From assembly GCA_050946835.1 (NCBI GenBank), contig JBMNVN010000011.1, forward strand, positions 1 through 40,982: a stretch of DNA of 40,982 bases, in the 5' to 3' direction. The notes under the pieces were generated by a model that was not told the origin of the DNA, ran no database searches, and was given only the letters and a program-made list of their open reading frames with translations. Source of the DNA: UBA1447 sp002329225 (GTDB lineage Bacteria > Bacillota > Clostridia > Oscillospirales > Acutalibacteraceae). Position numbers and translations under genes: made by a program. This document shows, piece after piece, positions 1-8,694 of the stretch (positions are counted from its first letter, which is position 1; the number at the start of each line of letters is the position of its first letter).

Positions 1-1
1 T

Positions 2-115
2 CCCCAAGAATTAATTTACTACACAATAAACTATGACGGCTCCGGGAAGATGCAATTCCCCTTGGTACCTGTTGACACAATAGATTTTGGGCTGTATGTT
101 AATATATGTGATTGA
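2..115 (+). CDS. C-terminal end of an unidentified protein (partial)
   Basis: A frame open from the window edge encodes 37 residues and stops at TGA 113-115. The tail ends in ...DFGLYVNICD and has a protein-like composition, with alternating hydrophobic residues and a DGSGK turn. I do not recognise the family. An open frame of this length at a window edge can arise by chance, so support is weak. A hairpin at 154-178 follows it, which fits a gene end. Confidence 0.35.
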   Translation, partial: PQELIYYTINYDGSGKMQFPLVPVDTIDFGLYVNICD

Positions 116-153
116 CGGCAAAAACAAAGCAACAAAAAATTGAGCCGAATTGC

Positions 154-178
154 CCCCCTCGGTCAAAAGCCGAGGGGG
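154..178. terminator. GC-rich hairpin, possible terminator
   Basis: A perfect 9-bp stem CCCCCTCGG (154-162) / CCGAGGGGG (170-178) with a 7-base loop. There is no T-run on the plus side and only a delayed one on the minus side (AATTTTTT about 15 bases on), so its role as an intrinsic terminator is uncertain. Confidence 0.45.
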
Positions 179-323
179 ATGCAAGGCGGGTTTGATTAAA
201 CAGTAGTATATGCAATGAGCAAAACCGGAATCCGGTTCAAATATCGATTGGCATTATTTTGCCGCTGATTGCTTGGCTGTCGGCGTTTTTACCTACCGGC
301 GAGTTTTGGGGCGGCAATATATT

Positions 324-349
324 ACGGGACAATGTGGACATCGCCCCGT
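324..349. repeat. Diverged copy of dispersed GGGACGATG palindrome
   Basis: The sequence ACGGGACAATGTGGACATCG followed by CCCCGT is a degenerate version of the better copies at 32971-32992 and 33327-33348. The outer arms ACGGG/CCCGT and inner ATG/CAT still pair. It lies in intergenic DNA like the other copies. Confidence 0.5.
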
Positions 350-370
350 GTAACAACATATCGACCTGTA

Positions 371-407
371 TAAAAAATAAAAGGGGCTCTATTTTGCTAA
401 AGCCCCT
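371..407 (-). terminator. Terminator of the zinc-ribbon gene
   Basis: On the minus strand a 7-bp stem AGGGGCT / AGCCCCT (401-407 with 382-388) is followed by CCCCTTTTATTTTTTA. It lies about 40 bases past the stop of the minus-strand gene ending at 447. Confidence 0.75.
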
Positions 408-446
408 CATCTTTTATGCTGTTTTTAAAAAAATGCTTTTCGGATA

Positions 447-971
447 TCAGGCATATTGAACCCCATATTGGGATAATATATCTTCAGCTGCGGCAAGGCT
501 GAAACCGGTAACGGCAAAAAATATAATTGAGGCTATCAACCCTATTGCCATACTTATCAGCATAACAATCAAATACGCTTTTGCGCAGTTGCGCTTGTTG
601 GGGTTTGCATTACTGCCGAATGCCCAAACAAGCAGCAGTATAAATCCGCCTATTCCGCAGGTAATCGCATTGAGCAAGGTTGGAAGAAGGAAGAATCCTA
701 CGAACTCTCCGACAGTCATTACGGGAGCAAGCTCCTGCTGCACGGGGGGCACAGGAGGCGTCTGAGGCGCAGTATATACGGGAGGTGTATATACCGGGGG
801 CGCCGTGTATACCGGAGGCGGCGAAGATACGGGAGGCGGCGAAGATACGGGAGGCGGTGAAGATACGGGAGGCTGCGCAGATGCATTGGCCTGTAAATCT
901 ACGGACGCTCCGCAGGAGGTACAAAATTTTTCGCCATAATTCAGTGTTGCGCCGCATTTGCTGCATTTCAT
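447..971 (-). CDS. Zinc-ribbon membrane protein with proline-rich linker
   Basis: A 174-residue protein. Residues 3-21 form a zinc ribbon with two CxxC pairs (CSKC and CTSC). A proline-rich linker (about residues 33-80) is built from repeated PPVSSP and PPVYTA units. Two hydrophobic segments follow (about 90-117 and 131-157), so the ribbon probably faces the cytoplasm from a membrane anchor. The family is the common zinc-ribbon-domain proteins of Firmicutes and no specific function is known. The start is supported by AAAGGGGAAC upstream. It appears to be monocistronic, with its own terminator. Confidence 0.8.
   Translation of the reverse strand: MKCSKCGATLNYGEKFCTSCGASVDLQANASAQPPVSSPPPVSSPPPVSSPPPVYTAPPVYTPPVYTAPQTPPVPPVQQELAPVMTVGEFVGFFLLPTLLNAITCGIGGFILLLVWAFGSNANPNKRNCAKAYLIVMLISMAIGLIASIIFFAVTGFSLAAAEDILSQYGVQYA
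815..872 (-). repeat. 18-bp tandem repeat inside the zinc-ribbon gene
   Basis: About three near-identical 18-bp units (core GGCGAAGATACGGGAG on the plus strand, one unit with a C-to-T change) encode the PPVSSP repeats of the linker. Because the unit is a multiple of 3, a change in copy number would keep the frame. Confidence 0.75.
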
Positions 972-1076
972 AACTAAGTTCCCCTTTCAAGTGAGTTTTA
1001 TTTATTTAAGTATGCCTTGCAACTTAATTGAGTCAATACTAACAGGCGATTATAGCCCGTGTCAATATCCTTTTTG

Positions 1077-1787
1077 CTAAAAGCCGGCAATTTCCCCGCT
1101 TTGCAGGGCTTTCAGTATCTTTTCCCGCACGCTGCCGTATTTGCGGTCAAGGGTATTTAAGAGCTGTTTGACCTCCGCCCTTTCGGTTTTGCCGTCTACG
1201 GGACATTCGCTTTTTATTACTGGAAGAGAACCGTTGCGGACTACCCTTGCGGTATCACTTTCCCGAGCAAAAATCATGGGTCGAATGAGGGTAAGATTCT
1301 TGCGGGAAAGGCAGGTGACGGGAGCAAAGGAGTCAATTACGGCTCCGTTGAGCAGGTTCATCAAAAAAGTTTCCGCCATGTCGTCCAGATGGTGGCCGAG
1401 GGCGAGCTTGCTGCAGTTTGCCGCCTTTGCCATATCATGCAGGGCGCCCCTGCGCATACGTGCACAGAGGCTGCAGGGATTCTTTTCTTCACGGTCGGTA
1501 AAAATATGTTTACCTATTTGGCTGCGCTTTATTACAAAGGGTATATCAAGGTTGCGGCAGAGCTGCTCCAAGGGAGCAAAATCCGCCTCTTTACCCTCAA
1601 AGCCGGGGTCAAGGATGAGGGCGGTTAAATTGAAGGTTTGAGGGTAAAACGAGCGCATTTCGGCAAGGGCGGCAAGCAGAGCAACGCTGTCCTTACCGCC
1701 GGATAAGCCTACGGCAATTCTGTCGCCCTCTTCTATCATACCGTAGCGCTCCATTGCGCTGCGCATAAGCCCCATAAGTTTTTGCAT
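1077..1787 (-). CDS. TtcA-family PP-loop tRNA thiolation protein
   Basis: A 236-residue PP-loop ATPase. Visible motifs are the PP-loop SGGKDS near residue 30, a CSLC pair in the middle, the GHHLDD motif that follows, and a later Cys in the SECP stretch. In the TtcA family the CxxC pair plus one later Cys bind a 4Fe-4S cluster, and the enzyme adenylates and thiolates C32 of tRNAs. This protein is shorter than E. coli TtcA, as is usual for Firmicutes homologues, so the exact tRNA target is inferred. The start has AGAGGATTAT before ATG. It lies 50 bases after ymdB on the same strand, probably in the same transcript. Confidence 0.8.
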   Translation of the reverse strand: MQKLMGLMRSAMERYGMIEEGDRIAVGLSGGKDSVALLAALAEMRSFYPQTFNLTALILDPGFEGKEADFAPLEQLCRNLDIPFVIKRSQIGKHIFTDREEKNPCSLCARMRRGALHDMAKAANCSKLALGHHLDDMAETFLMNLLNGAVIDSFAPVTCLSRKNLTLIRPMIFARESDTARVVRNGSLPVIKSECPVDGKTERAEVKQLLNTLDRKYGSVREKILKALQSGEIAGF

Positions 1788-1837
1788 ATAATCCTCTTAA
1801 AAACGGGAAATTAACCCGAAAATGAAGTTCGGTCGGT

Positions 1838-2608
1838 TTACTTAATGCAAACCCGTTCCGCACCCGTACAGCGGCCGGTTTTTGCGTCAACCGTAAAAAT
1901 ACAGCCGCAAAGCATACAGGGAGTATCGGGCACTTTGTAAGGGGACGAAATCCCCCTTACAAGCCAATCAAAGGCGGTTTCGGGCGTGATGCCCAAAACG
2001 GAATCAACGGGGCCTGTCATGCCTATATCGGTGATATAACCGGTCCCCTCCGATAATATCTGCTCGTCGGCGGTCTGAACATGGGTATGGGTGCCGAAAA
2101 CGGCGCTAACTCTGCCGTTAAGGTAAAAACCCATTCCCCTTTTTTCAGACGTGGCTTCCGCATGAAAATCCACCAGAATAATACGGCAGTCCTCAAGTTC
2201 ATTTAAAAGCCTGTCTACGCAAATAAAGGGGTTCTCGGCGGCATTCATAAAGGCCTGGCCGGAAAGGTTTATTACCCCGACTTTGACGCTGCCCATATCG
2301 ATTATACCCGTTCCCCTGCCGGGATTGCCGGAGTAGAAGTTAGCGGGTCTGATGATATCTTTGCGGGAATCCAGAAAATCATAAACTTCCTTACGCTTGA
2401 ACACATGGTTGCCGGTGGTAATAAAATCCACACCGCTGCCGAACATATGAGTTGCGGAGGCGGAAGTGACGCCGTTGCCAGGGGCGGAATTTTCACCGTT
2501 TGCGATGCAAAGGTCAACGGCTTTGAGCTTTTTAAAGGCGGGCAGATGCCGCCGTAAAAATTCACAGCCCTGTTCGCCCACTACATCGCCTATTACCAGA
2601 ATATTCAT
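1838..2608 (-). CDS. ymdB: YmdB-type metallophosphoesterase (2',3'-cNMP phosphodiesterase)
   Basis: A 256-residue protein that matches the YmdB/TIGR00282 family over its full length. Seen motifs are MNILVIGDVVG at the N-terminus (metal-binding Asp), NGENSAPGNG (family signature Asn-Gly-Glu-Asn), TTGNHVF (GNH), a DFHAEATSEK motif and GTHTHVQT near the C-terminal half. In B. subtilis YmdB hydrolyses 2',3'-cyclic nucleotides and affects biofilm gene expression. The order rny then ymdB is the same as in Bacillus, which supports both calls. A terminator-like hairpin separates it from rny. Confidence 0.92.
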   Translation of the reverse strand: MNILVIGDVVGEQGCEFLRRHLPAFKKLKAVDLCIANGENSAPGNGVTSASATHMFGSGVDFITTGNHVFKRKEVYDFLDSRKDIIRPANFYSGNPGRGTGIIDMGSVKVGVINLSGQAFMNAAENPFICVDRLLNELEDCRIILVDFHAEATSEKRGMGFYLNGRVSAVFGTHTHVQTADEQILSEGTGYITDIGMTGPVDSVLGITPETAFDWLVRGISSPYKVPDTPCMLCGCIFTVDAKTGRCTGAERVCIK

Positions 2609-2627
2609 TCAGCCACGCCCCAATGTT

Positions 2628-2659
2628 AAAAAATCGGGGGCACGCTAAGCGCGCCCCCC
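2628..2659 (-). terminator. Terminator between rny and ymdB
   Basis: On the minus strand, about 10 bp of stem with one mismatch (2649-2658 with 2636-2645), loop TTA, followed by GATTTTTT. It sits just after the rny stop. Partial read-through would feed ymdB. Confidence 0.75.
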
Positions 2660-2669
2660 GCAGTTAAGT

Positions 2670-4223
2670 TTATCTTGCGTATTCAATCGCCCGGTTTTCG
2701 CGTATGATATGAACTTTGATTTGACCGGGATACTCAACTTCTTCCTCAATCTTTTTGACGATGTCCCTGGCGACCAGAGTCATATCATCGTCCGAGATTA
2801 CTTCCGGTTTGACCATTATGCGGATTTCGCGTCCGGCCTGGATTGCAAAGGAGCGATCTACGCCTTCAAAGGATGTTGCAATCTCTTCAAGCTTTTCAAG
2901 GCGCTTAATGTAGTTTTGAACGTTTTCTCTGCGGGCACCCGGCCTTGCCGCGGAAATGGCATCCGCCGCCTGAACCAGACAGGCCACAATTGTTTTCGCC
3001 TCAATTTCGCCGTGGTGAGCCTGTATAGCGTGGATGACAGCATCGTTTTCTTTATACCGCCGCGCATACTCGGCGCCGAGTTCCACGTGGGAACCTTCCA
3101 GTTCGTGGTCCAAAGCCTTGCCTATATCGTGCAAAAGGCCGGCTCTTTTGGCAAGTTTTACATCCGCACCGATTTCCGCCGCCATAAGGCCTGCAAGGTA
3201 AGAAACTTCCAAGGAATGGTTGAGCACGTTCTGACCGTAGCTTGTGCGGTATCTGAGCCTGCCCAACAGTTTGACCAACTCTTGATTAAGGTTTGTAACG
3301 CCCGCATCCAACACGGCTCTTTCACCGGTTTGGCGCACGGTTTGCTCGACTTCTTTTTTAGCCTTTTCGTAAAGTTCTTCAATACGTGCAGGATGAATGC
3401 GTCCGTCTAAAATGAGCTTTTCAAGAGCGAGGCGGGCAATCTCCCTGCGTACGGGTTCAAAGCAGGAAACGGTGATGGCTTCCGGAGTATCGTCAATGAT
3501 AAGATCCACCCCGGTAATTGTTTCAAGCGCACGAATGTTGCGCCCTTCACGACCGATAATGCGTCCCTTCATTTCGTCGTTGGGCAGGGCAACAACGGAT
3601 ACCGTCGCCTCCGCCGTATGGTCGGCGGCACAACGCTGAATAGCCGTTGAAATAATCTCCCTCGCCAGGGTGTCCGACTCGTCCTTGATTTTTTCTTCAT
3701 ATTCCAGCACTTTAAGCGCTTTTTCGTGAACTAAATCGTTTTCCAGACTTTTAAGCAGGTAATCTTTGGCCTGCTCTTTGGTATAGCCTGAAATTCTTTC
3801 AAGCATTTCAAACTGACTGCGTTTGATAGCCTCGACTTCCGTCAGCCTTTCTTCCGCCACTTTCAGTCTGCCTTCAAGTATCTGTTCTTTCTTTTCGATG
3901 TTTTCACTCTTTTTATCCAGTGATTCTTCTTTTTGTACCAGGCGATTTTCCTGCCGCTGGGCTTCCGAACGCCGTTCTTTCAGCTCACGTTCAAACTCGG
4001 CCCTGCGCTTGTGGATTTCGTCCTTTGATTCGAGAATGGCTTCTTTTTTCTTGGACTCCGCCTGACTTATTGCTTCATTTACAATTCGTTTTGCTTCTTT
4101 GGTTGCTGAGCCTATAGCGCTTTCGGCAACCCGTTTGCGGTGTTCACCGCCAAAAACAAAACCTGCAATACCGGCGATTGCCGCAGCGACAACCGCGATA
4201 ATTAAAACTAACCACCATTGCAT
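2670..4223 (-). CDS. rny: Ribonuclease Y
   Basis: Membrane-anchored endoribonuclease that starts mRNA decay in Gram-positive bacteria. I start it at ATG 4223 (517 aa, beginning MQWWLVLIIAVV), preceded by AAGGAGGTGCTCGCTCAT. A longer frame runs to 4322, but that codon sits at the predicted transcription start of the promoter at 4330-4358. Domains in order: a single N-terminal membrane helix (about 1-25), a long charged coiled coil (about 30-190), a KH domain (GRIIGREGRNIRALE) and an HD domain with LLHDIGKALDHE near residue 360, whose His-Asp pair binds metal. A 6-bp hairpin (ACAGGG/CCCTGT, 4274-4290) lies in the 5' leader. Confidence 0.96.
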   Translation of the reverse strand: MQWWLVLIIAVVAAAIAGIAGFVFGGEHRKRVAESAIGSATKEAKRIVNEAISQAESKKKEAILESKDEIHKRRAEFERELKERRSEAQRQENRLVQKEESLDKKSENIEKKEQILEGRLKVAEERLTEVEAIKRSQFEMLERISGYTKEQAKDYLLKSLENDLVHEKALKVLEYEEKIKDESDTLAREIISTAIQRCAADHTAEATVSVVALPNDEMKGRIIGREGRNIRALETITGVDLIIDDTPEAITVSCFEPVRREIARLALEKLILDGRIHPARIEELYEKAKKEVEQTVRQTGERAVLDAGVTNLNQELVKLLGRLRYRTSYGQNVLNHSLEVSYLAGLMAAEIGADVKLAKRAGLLHDIGKALDHELEGSHVELGAEYARRYKENDAVIHAIQAHHGEIEAKTIVACLVQAADAISAARPGARRENVQNYIKRLEKLEEIATSFEGVDRSFAIQAGREIRIMVKPEVISDDDMTLVARDIVKKIEEEVEYPGQIKVHIIRENRAIEYAR

Positions 4224-4329
4224 ATGAGCGAGCACCTCCTTTTCGGTTTTTAAAAATTTGTAATAATCTTTCAACAGGGAAATACCCTGTGTGGTGTATA
4301 ACTCGGGACAAAAGCACACCATCTGCAGT

Positions 4330-4358
4330 ATTGTATACTTTTACATCTTATGTGTCAA
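4330..4358 (-). promoter_or_regulatory. Promoter of rny
   Basis: On the minus strand TTGACA (4358-4353), 17-base spacer, TACAAT (4335-4330). Transcription would start near 4323, giving a leader of about 100 bases before the rny ATG. No gene is visible in the roughly 170 bases between this promoter and the divergent thrS promoter. Confidence 0.85.
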
Positions 4359-4529
4359 GGAAAATAAAAACAACTTGTTTCTAATTTAGCATATCTATTT
4401 CGGAAATATCAGGCCGATGTTTGCGGATTTAAGAGGATTATGTTTTGTAATCAAAGGCTGAGTATTAACACTCCGCGGGAGTTAAAATAACCGCAAAAAA
4501 GGTAATTTATTCAAAAAAAGGCGTTTTGC

Positions 4530-4558
4530 TTGACATTTTAAACCCCCGGTATTAAAAT
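4530..4558 (+). promoter_or_regulatory. Promoter of the thrS T-box transcript
   Basis: TTGACA (4530-4535), 17-base spacer, TAAAAT (4553-4558). The predicted start at about 4565 is just before the first conserved T-box bases. Confidence 0.85.
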
Positions 4559-4564
4559 CGAAAT

Positions 4565-4775
4565 ATATTTTTGCAAAGCGATGATGCAGAGAGTTCCCCG
4601 ATACGGTTTTTTCAGAGAGTCCGCCGCTGCGGCTGAGAGCGCGGGCAAAGCCACGGGGCACAACCACTGCGGAGCGTATGCCGAAGCCTGAATTGGATAA
4701 GGCATGCCGTACGGGCTGCGTTAAGGCCTTTTGAGCGGCGGAGAAATCCGCAATCAGGGTGGAACCATGGAGCAT
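4565..4775 (+). promoter_or_regulatory. Threonine T-box leader
   Basis: The RNA has the T-box hallmarks in order: GCGATGATGCAGAGAG at the base of stem I, an internal CAGAGAG, the distal GGCTGAGAG motif, and the T-box sequence AGGGTGGAACC at 4756-4766, which pairs with the tRNA acceptor end. The best specifier candidate is ACC (Thr) followed by A in the CACAACCACTGCGGAG segment, which agrees with the downstream gene. Uncharged tRNA-Thr would stabilise the antiterminator and allow thrS transcription. The specifier position was judged by eye. Confidence 0.9.
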
Positions 4776-4815
4776 AACGCTTCATCCCTTTTGGGGATGA
4801 GGCGTTTATTTTTTG
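4776..4815 (+). terminator. T-box-controlled terminator before thrS
   Basis: Stem AACGCTTCATCCC / GGGATGAGGCGTT (4776-4788 with 4794-4806), followed by TATTTTTTG. Its 5' arm directly follows the T-box sequence, so terminator and antiterminator are mutually exclusive. Confidence 0.88.
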
Positions 4816-4833
4816 TTTACGGAGGATAAAGAA

Positions 4834-6777
4834 ATGGTTAAAGTTACACTTAAAGACGGTTCAATAAGAGAATTTGAAGCGGGAACCGCGGTTATTGACA
4901 TTGCGCAGTCCCTGAGCCGGGGGCTGGCCAAAGCCGCCTGCGTCGGGAAAATTGACGGAGAAATAAAAGACCTGCGTACACCCGTCAACTCGGATTGCAC
5001 CCTTGAAATACTTACTTTTGAGGACGATGAGGGTAAAAAAGCTTTTCGTCACACCGCTTCCCACATTCTGGCGCACGCCGTGAAGAGGCTCTTCCCCTCG
5101 GCAAAACTTGCCATAGGGCCGGCCATAGAAAACGGCTTTTATTACGACTTTGACGTTGAAAACCCTTTTACGCCCGAGGATCTGGAAAAGATTGAGGCGG
5201 AAATGAAAAAAATTGTCAAGGAAGGGCTTAAACTCGAAAGATTTGAACTTGAAGCCGACGAAGCCATAGCCCTTATGGAAGAAGCGGGCGAAATTTACAA
5301 GGCGGAACTCATACGGGAACATGCGGGCAAAGGCGAGAAAATATCCTTTTTTAAGCAGGGAGATTTTGCCGACCTCTGCGCCGGCCCTCACCTTACCGAC
5401 ACCGGCAAAGTTAAGGCCTTTAAGCTAACTTCCGCTACGGGAGCCTATTGGCGCGGGGATTCCGCCAACAAAATGCTCCAGCGCATTTACGGCACTGCAT
5501 TCACAGACAGGGAAGAAATGGAAGCTTATCTGCTTGCCGTAGAGGAAGCGAAAAAGAGAGACCACAACATAATCGGCCGCCAGCTGGGCTTTTTCACTAC
5601 CTCGGATGTTATCGGTCAGGGTTTGCCCCTGCTTATGCCTAAAGGCGCAAAGGTGGTTCAGCTTTTACAACGCTTTGTGGAAGATGAGGAAGAAAGACGG
5701 GGCTATCAGCTGACCAAGACACCCCTTATGGCGAAGAGCGACCTGTTTAAGCTTTCCGGACATTGGGATCACTACAAAGACGGAATGTTCGTACTCGGCG
5801 ATGAGGAAAAAGACGATGAAGTTTTTGCCCTGCGACCCATGACCTGCCCTTTCCAGTTCACGATATATAACTCGGAACTGCGCTCCTATCGTGACTTGCC
5901 CATCCGTTACGGAGAAACTTCAACCCTGTTCAGGAATGAGTCCTCCGGCGAGATGCACGGGCTTATCCGTGTCCGGCAGTTTACAATATCCGAAGGGCAC
6001 CTGATTTGCACGCCCAATCAATTGGCCGACGAATTCAAAGGGGTAATGGATCTGGCAAGCTATATGCTGAAAACTTTGGGACTCAGCGGGGATATCAGCT
6101 ACCGTTTCAGCAAGCACGACCCCGACAACAAAGAGAAATTCATTGACGATGAAGAACTGTGGGCTACCACCGAGGCAATACTCAAGGATATTCTGGACGA
6201 TTTGAACATAGAGTACACGGAGGCCGTGGGGGAAGCCGCTTTTTACGGGCCGAAACTGGATATTCAGATTAAAAACGTGCACGGCAAAGAGGATACCCTC
6301 ATTACAATTCAGGTTGACCGCTACCTTGCCGAACGTCTGGATATGAGTTACATAGACGCTGACGGTGAAAAGAAAAGGCCTTATATTATCCACCGCACCA
6401 GCGTGGGCTGCTATGAGCGCACTCTGGCCATACTGATTGAAAAATACGCCGGCGCCATGCCCCTTTGGCTGGCGCCCGAGCAGATAAGGATTCTGCCTAT
6501 TTCGGAAAAACATCACGATGCCTGCAAGGCGCTCAGAGACAAGATTGCCGCCGCCGGAATCAGGGTTACTATGGATGACCGCAGCGAGAAAGTAGGTTAC
6601 AAAATCCGGGAAGCTCAGCTCAGCAAATTGCCCTATATGCTTGTGGTGGGCGACAAGGAAGTGGAAGAAAACAGCGTCTCGGTACGCAAACGCGGACAAG
6701 GCGACCTGGGTGTAATGCCGGCGGAAGATTTTCTTGCTCTGGCGCAAAAAGAAATTGCGGAGAGAGTTATATTTTAG
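4834..6777 (+). CDS. thrS: Threonyl-tRNA synthetase
   Basis: A 647-residue class II synthetase that charges tRNA-Thr. I start it at ATG 4834 with ACGGAGG upstream. An in-frame TTG at 4813 falls in the terminator T-run and is rejected. Domains in order: TGS (about 1-62, KVTLKDGS), an editing domain with the HTASHILAH motif and a later CAGPHL (the HxxxH and CxxxH metal/editing residues), a catalytic core with TCPFQF (zinc Cys), FRNESSGEMHGLIRVRQF (motif 2) and VGCYERTLAILIEKY (motif 3), and a C-terminal anticodon-binding domain. Length is normal for bacteria. It is controlled by the T-box leader. Confidence 0.97.
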   Translation: MVKVTLKDGSIREFEAGTAVIDIAQSLSRGLAKAACVGKIDGEIKDLRTPVNSDCTLEILTFEDDEGKKAFRHTASHILAHAVKRLFPSAKLAIGPAIENGFYYDFDVENPFTPEDLEKIEAEMKKIVKEGLKLERFELEADEAIALMEEAGEIYKAELIREHAGKGEKISFFKQGDFADLCAGPHLTDTGKVKAFKLTSATGAYWRGDSANKMLQRIYGTAFTDREEMEAYLLAVEEAKKRDHNIIGRQLGFFTTSDVIGQGLPLLMPKGAKVVQLLQRFVEDEEERRGYQLTKTPLMAKSDLFKLSGHWDHYKDGMFVLGDEEKDDEVFALRPMTCPFQFTIYNSELRSYRDLPIRYGETSTLFRNESSGEMHGLIRVRQFTISEGHLICTPNQLADEFKGVMDLASYMLKTLGLSGDISYRFSKHDPDNKEKFIDDEELWATTEAILKDILDDLNIEYTEAVGEAAFYGPKLDIQIKNVHGKEDTLITIQVDRYLAERLDMSYIDADGEKKRPYIIHRTSVGCYERTLAILIEKYAGAMPLWLAPEQIRILPISEKHHDACKALRDKIAAAGIRVTMDDRSEKVGYKIREAQLSKLPYMLVVGDKEVEENSVSVRKRGQGDLGVMPAEDFLALAQKEIAERVIF

Positions 6778-6792
6778 GTTTTAATAAACTTC

Positions 6793-6827
6793 GGGGGCGG
6801 TGCAGCACCGCCCCCCTGTTTTTTTGT
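6793..6827 (+). terminator. thrS terminator
   Basis: Stem GGGGGCGGTGC / GCACCGCCCCC with almost no loop, followed by TGTTTTTTTG. It lies between the convergent thrS and DUF4838 genes. Confidence 0.88.
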
Positions 6828-6850
6828 TTTGACTGTAAATTCAGTTTAAA

Positions 6851-8632
6851 TTAATGCCCCGCCCTTGCTGTCCAGATATTTGTACGCAAATCAAAAGCGT
6901 CCTTGTCTTTGTAATACTTGCAGACCGCCTTTTCGTAGTCTGCTCTCTGCTCGGCGGTCATTGATTTTTTATCCCGGGGACGGCAAAAAAGGTCAAGATA
7001 GGTAACAGACATCCGGCAACGGCGTATGCGCCTTAATTCGTTCTCATCTGCTGCAAGCGCTTCCGTTTTATCCCAAAGTACATTAATCTCGTCAATGCGC
7101 TCAACAAGTCCGGACAGATAAGAGTCTTCCGCCGTCTCTTGATACGCTAATGGAATATAGCCTTCCGAAAGCGGGTCACTGCCTAAAAAGCCGGTGTCCA
7201 TTTTCTGGAAACAGGTCATATGCTTATCTTGCGTAACCTCATTGAGGATATTGATATACTCGTAGATGTTTTGCCAACCTGCCCCGAAATAAGCTTCCAA
7301 AAACTCCTTAATATGCTCATCATATTCCGTGTCCGACATGTAGGGGTTGCACATGAGTTTTGGTATTAAATAAGCCCGCAAATCACCGAAATCACCGGTA
7401 TAGGTGCCGGGGGTATCTTCTTCAAAGACATGAACGGCGTTGTTTTCGGCAAAAAATCTAATGTTTTCCCGCAGGGTTTTCAGATTCGGAAAAGGCGCCA
7501 GATAACAGGAATAATTTGTAACATAATCCCAAATAGAAATCTTATCGCAAATGGCCTGCCATTCCTTTAATTCCTGAGCAAACTTGCCCGCATTCAAACT
7601 GCAAGCTTCGTCATCCAGAGGATGCCTGAAACAGGCCTCAATGGTGCAATAACGGATTATAACGTTTTTGCGGGGTTTTGTTATTTCAGGGGCTTTTCTG
7701 GTGTATTGGTAGGCAAAGGTCTGAACCAAAACATCCGGAAATTCCTTTTCAACAGCCTCGGCAACCGCATTAACGAACCGCAGCATCAAGCCGGCGGGAC
7801 TCCCCTCTTGCGCATCCACTGCGGCACAGTCGGGACACCCGCAGTAACGGGTATTGTCATTTTGTGAAACATCGACAATTTGAACTTCGGGGTTTGCCCG
7901 CAGACGCTGCAACACATTTTCGGTTACTATTTTGAGGACATCGGGATTAGTTAAGCAAAGCTGACCGCAGTCCCTGTCAAACACATTGCCGGCGGGAATA
8001 CGCTTACCGTTATACAGAGAATAATACTCCGGGTGCTCCTCAAAATATATATCGGGATCACAGAGTTTTTCAAAGGTATGACAGCCGCCCGCTCCCTTAA
8101 TTCCTCCGCCGTATAGATTGTTTTCAGGTGCATCGGCAGCGTTCATCCTGTGCCGGGCGGCAAACCGTGCATTTGACGTGTGGCTCAGCCAGTCATGACG
8201 CCTTAACTCAAATACCGGATTGTAAATGTCCTTTATTCCTGAAGGGATATCGCAATCCCCGCCCGTCAGTTCGGTAACACCCGGGGCATAGTCTTTAAAG
8301 CCGACATATTTTTCTAAAAAACGATAGACGGCATAAACGGTTCCCCTGTCTAATGCACCGTAAAGATACAAGTTTGAGCCGTCGCTCTCAATAACATCCC
8401 CGTCAAATACAATCCCGTCCAAAGGTTTTTGCGATGCGCTGCCGATAAAAATACAGCGGGTGCCTTTTTCAGCCGATTCCGCTACGGACAGATTTACTCC
8501 TGCCGCTATCAGAATATGCCGGCGAAGTTCCCGTGCCGCAGTTTTTTCTCCGCCGGAGGCATTGGGCGGAAGTATAATCTGAAAGTTTGAAATGTCGGTG
8601 CCGCAAACGGTAATTGTTTTTTTCTTACACAT
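6851..8632 (-). CDS. DUF4838 domain protein
   Basis: A 593-residue protein of the DUF4838 family, a domain found in proteins with glycoside-hydrolase-like folds whose activity is not settled. The N-terminal 120 residues look like a GH67/GH20-type accessory fold (NASGGEKTAARELRRHI, then IFIGSASQKPL, then GTVYAVYRFLEKYVGF). The core has EHPEYYSLYNGKR, QLCLTNPDV, VSQNDN, CGCPDC (possible metal site) and RYCTIEACFRHPLDD. I use ATG 8632 (MCKKKTI) because CAGGAGTGTGTAAA precedes it; an upstream in-frame start at 8683 has no ribosome site. No signal peptide is visible, so it may act on imported sugars. It ends convergent with thrS. Confidence 0.8.
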   Translation of the reverse strand: MCKKKTITVCGTDISNFQIILPPNASGGEKTAARELRRHILIAAGVNLSVAESAEKGTRCIFIGSASQKPLDGIVFDGDVIESDGSNLYLYGALDRGTVYAVYRFLEKYVGFKDYAPGVTELTGGDCDIPSGIKDIYNPVFELRRHDWLSHTSNARFAARHRMNAADAPENNLYGGGIKGAGGCHTFEKLCDPDIYFEEHPEYYSLYNGKRIPAGNVFDRDCGQLCLTNPDVLKIVTENVLQRLRANPEVQIVDVSQNDNTRYCGCPDCAAVDAQEGSPAGLMLRFVNAVAEAVEKEFPDVLVQTFAYQYTRKAPEITKPRKNVIIRYCTIEACFRHPLDDEACSLNAGKFAQELKEWQAICDKISIWDYVTNYSCYLAPFPNLKTLRENIRFFAENNAVHVFEEDTPGTYTGDFGDLRAYLIPKLMCNPYMSDTEYDEHIKEFLEAYFGAGWQNIYEYINILNEVTQDKHMTCFQKMDTGFLGSDPLSEGYIPLAYQETAEDSYLSGLVERIDEINVLWDKTEALAADENELRRIRRCRMSVTYLDLFCRPRDKKSMTAEQRADYEKAVCKYYKDKDAFDLRTNIWTARAGH

Positions 8633-8694
8633 TTTACACACTCCTGAAATTTTCACTAAATTATGGGCAGTGTTTGAAAACAATCAACCGGGGG

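Larger units (their letters stand above)
116..446. other. Intergenic stretch without a supported gene
   Basis: About 330 bases between the partial left-end gene and the zinc-ribbon gene. It holds a GC-rich hairpin (154-178), a short perfect inverted repeat centred on AACCGGAATCCGGTT (223-237), one diverged copy of a dispersed palindrome (324-349) and a terminator for the minus-strand gene (371-407). A 66-codon open frame starting at 259 has no ribosome binding site and no recognisable content, so I treat it as noncoding. Confidence 0.6.

Noticed and set aside
259..459. 66-codon plus-strand frame near the left end
   Set aside because: It has no ribosome site, overlaps a terminator and a repeat copy, and has no family resemblance.
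2709..3410. Long plus-strand frame opposite rny
   Set aside because: It is the antisense shadow of RNase Y, with no ribosome site and no recognisable domain; rny motifs on the minus strand are unambiguous.
4482..4775. Minus-strand frame across the thrS leader
   Set aside because: The DNA is explained by the T-box leader and promoter on the plus strand.
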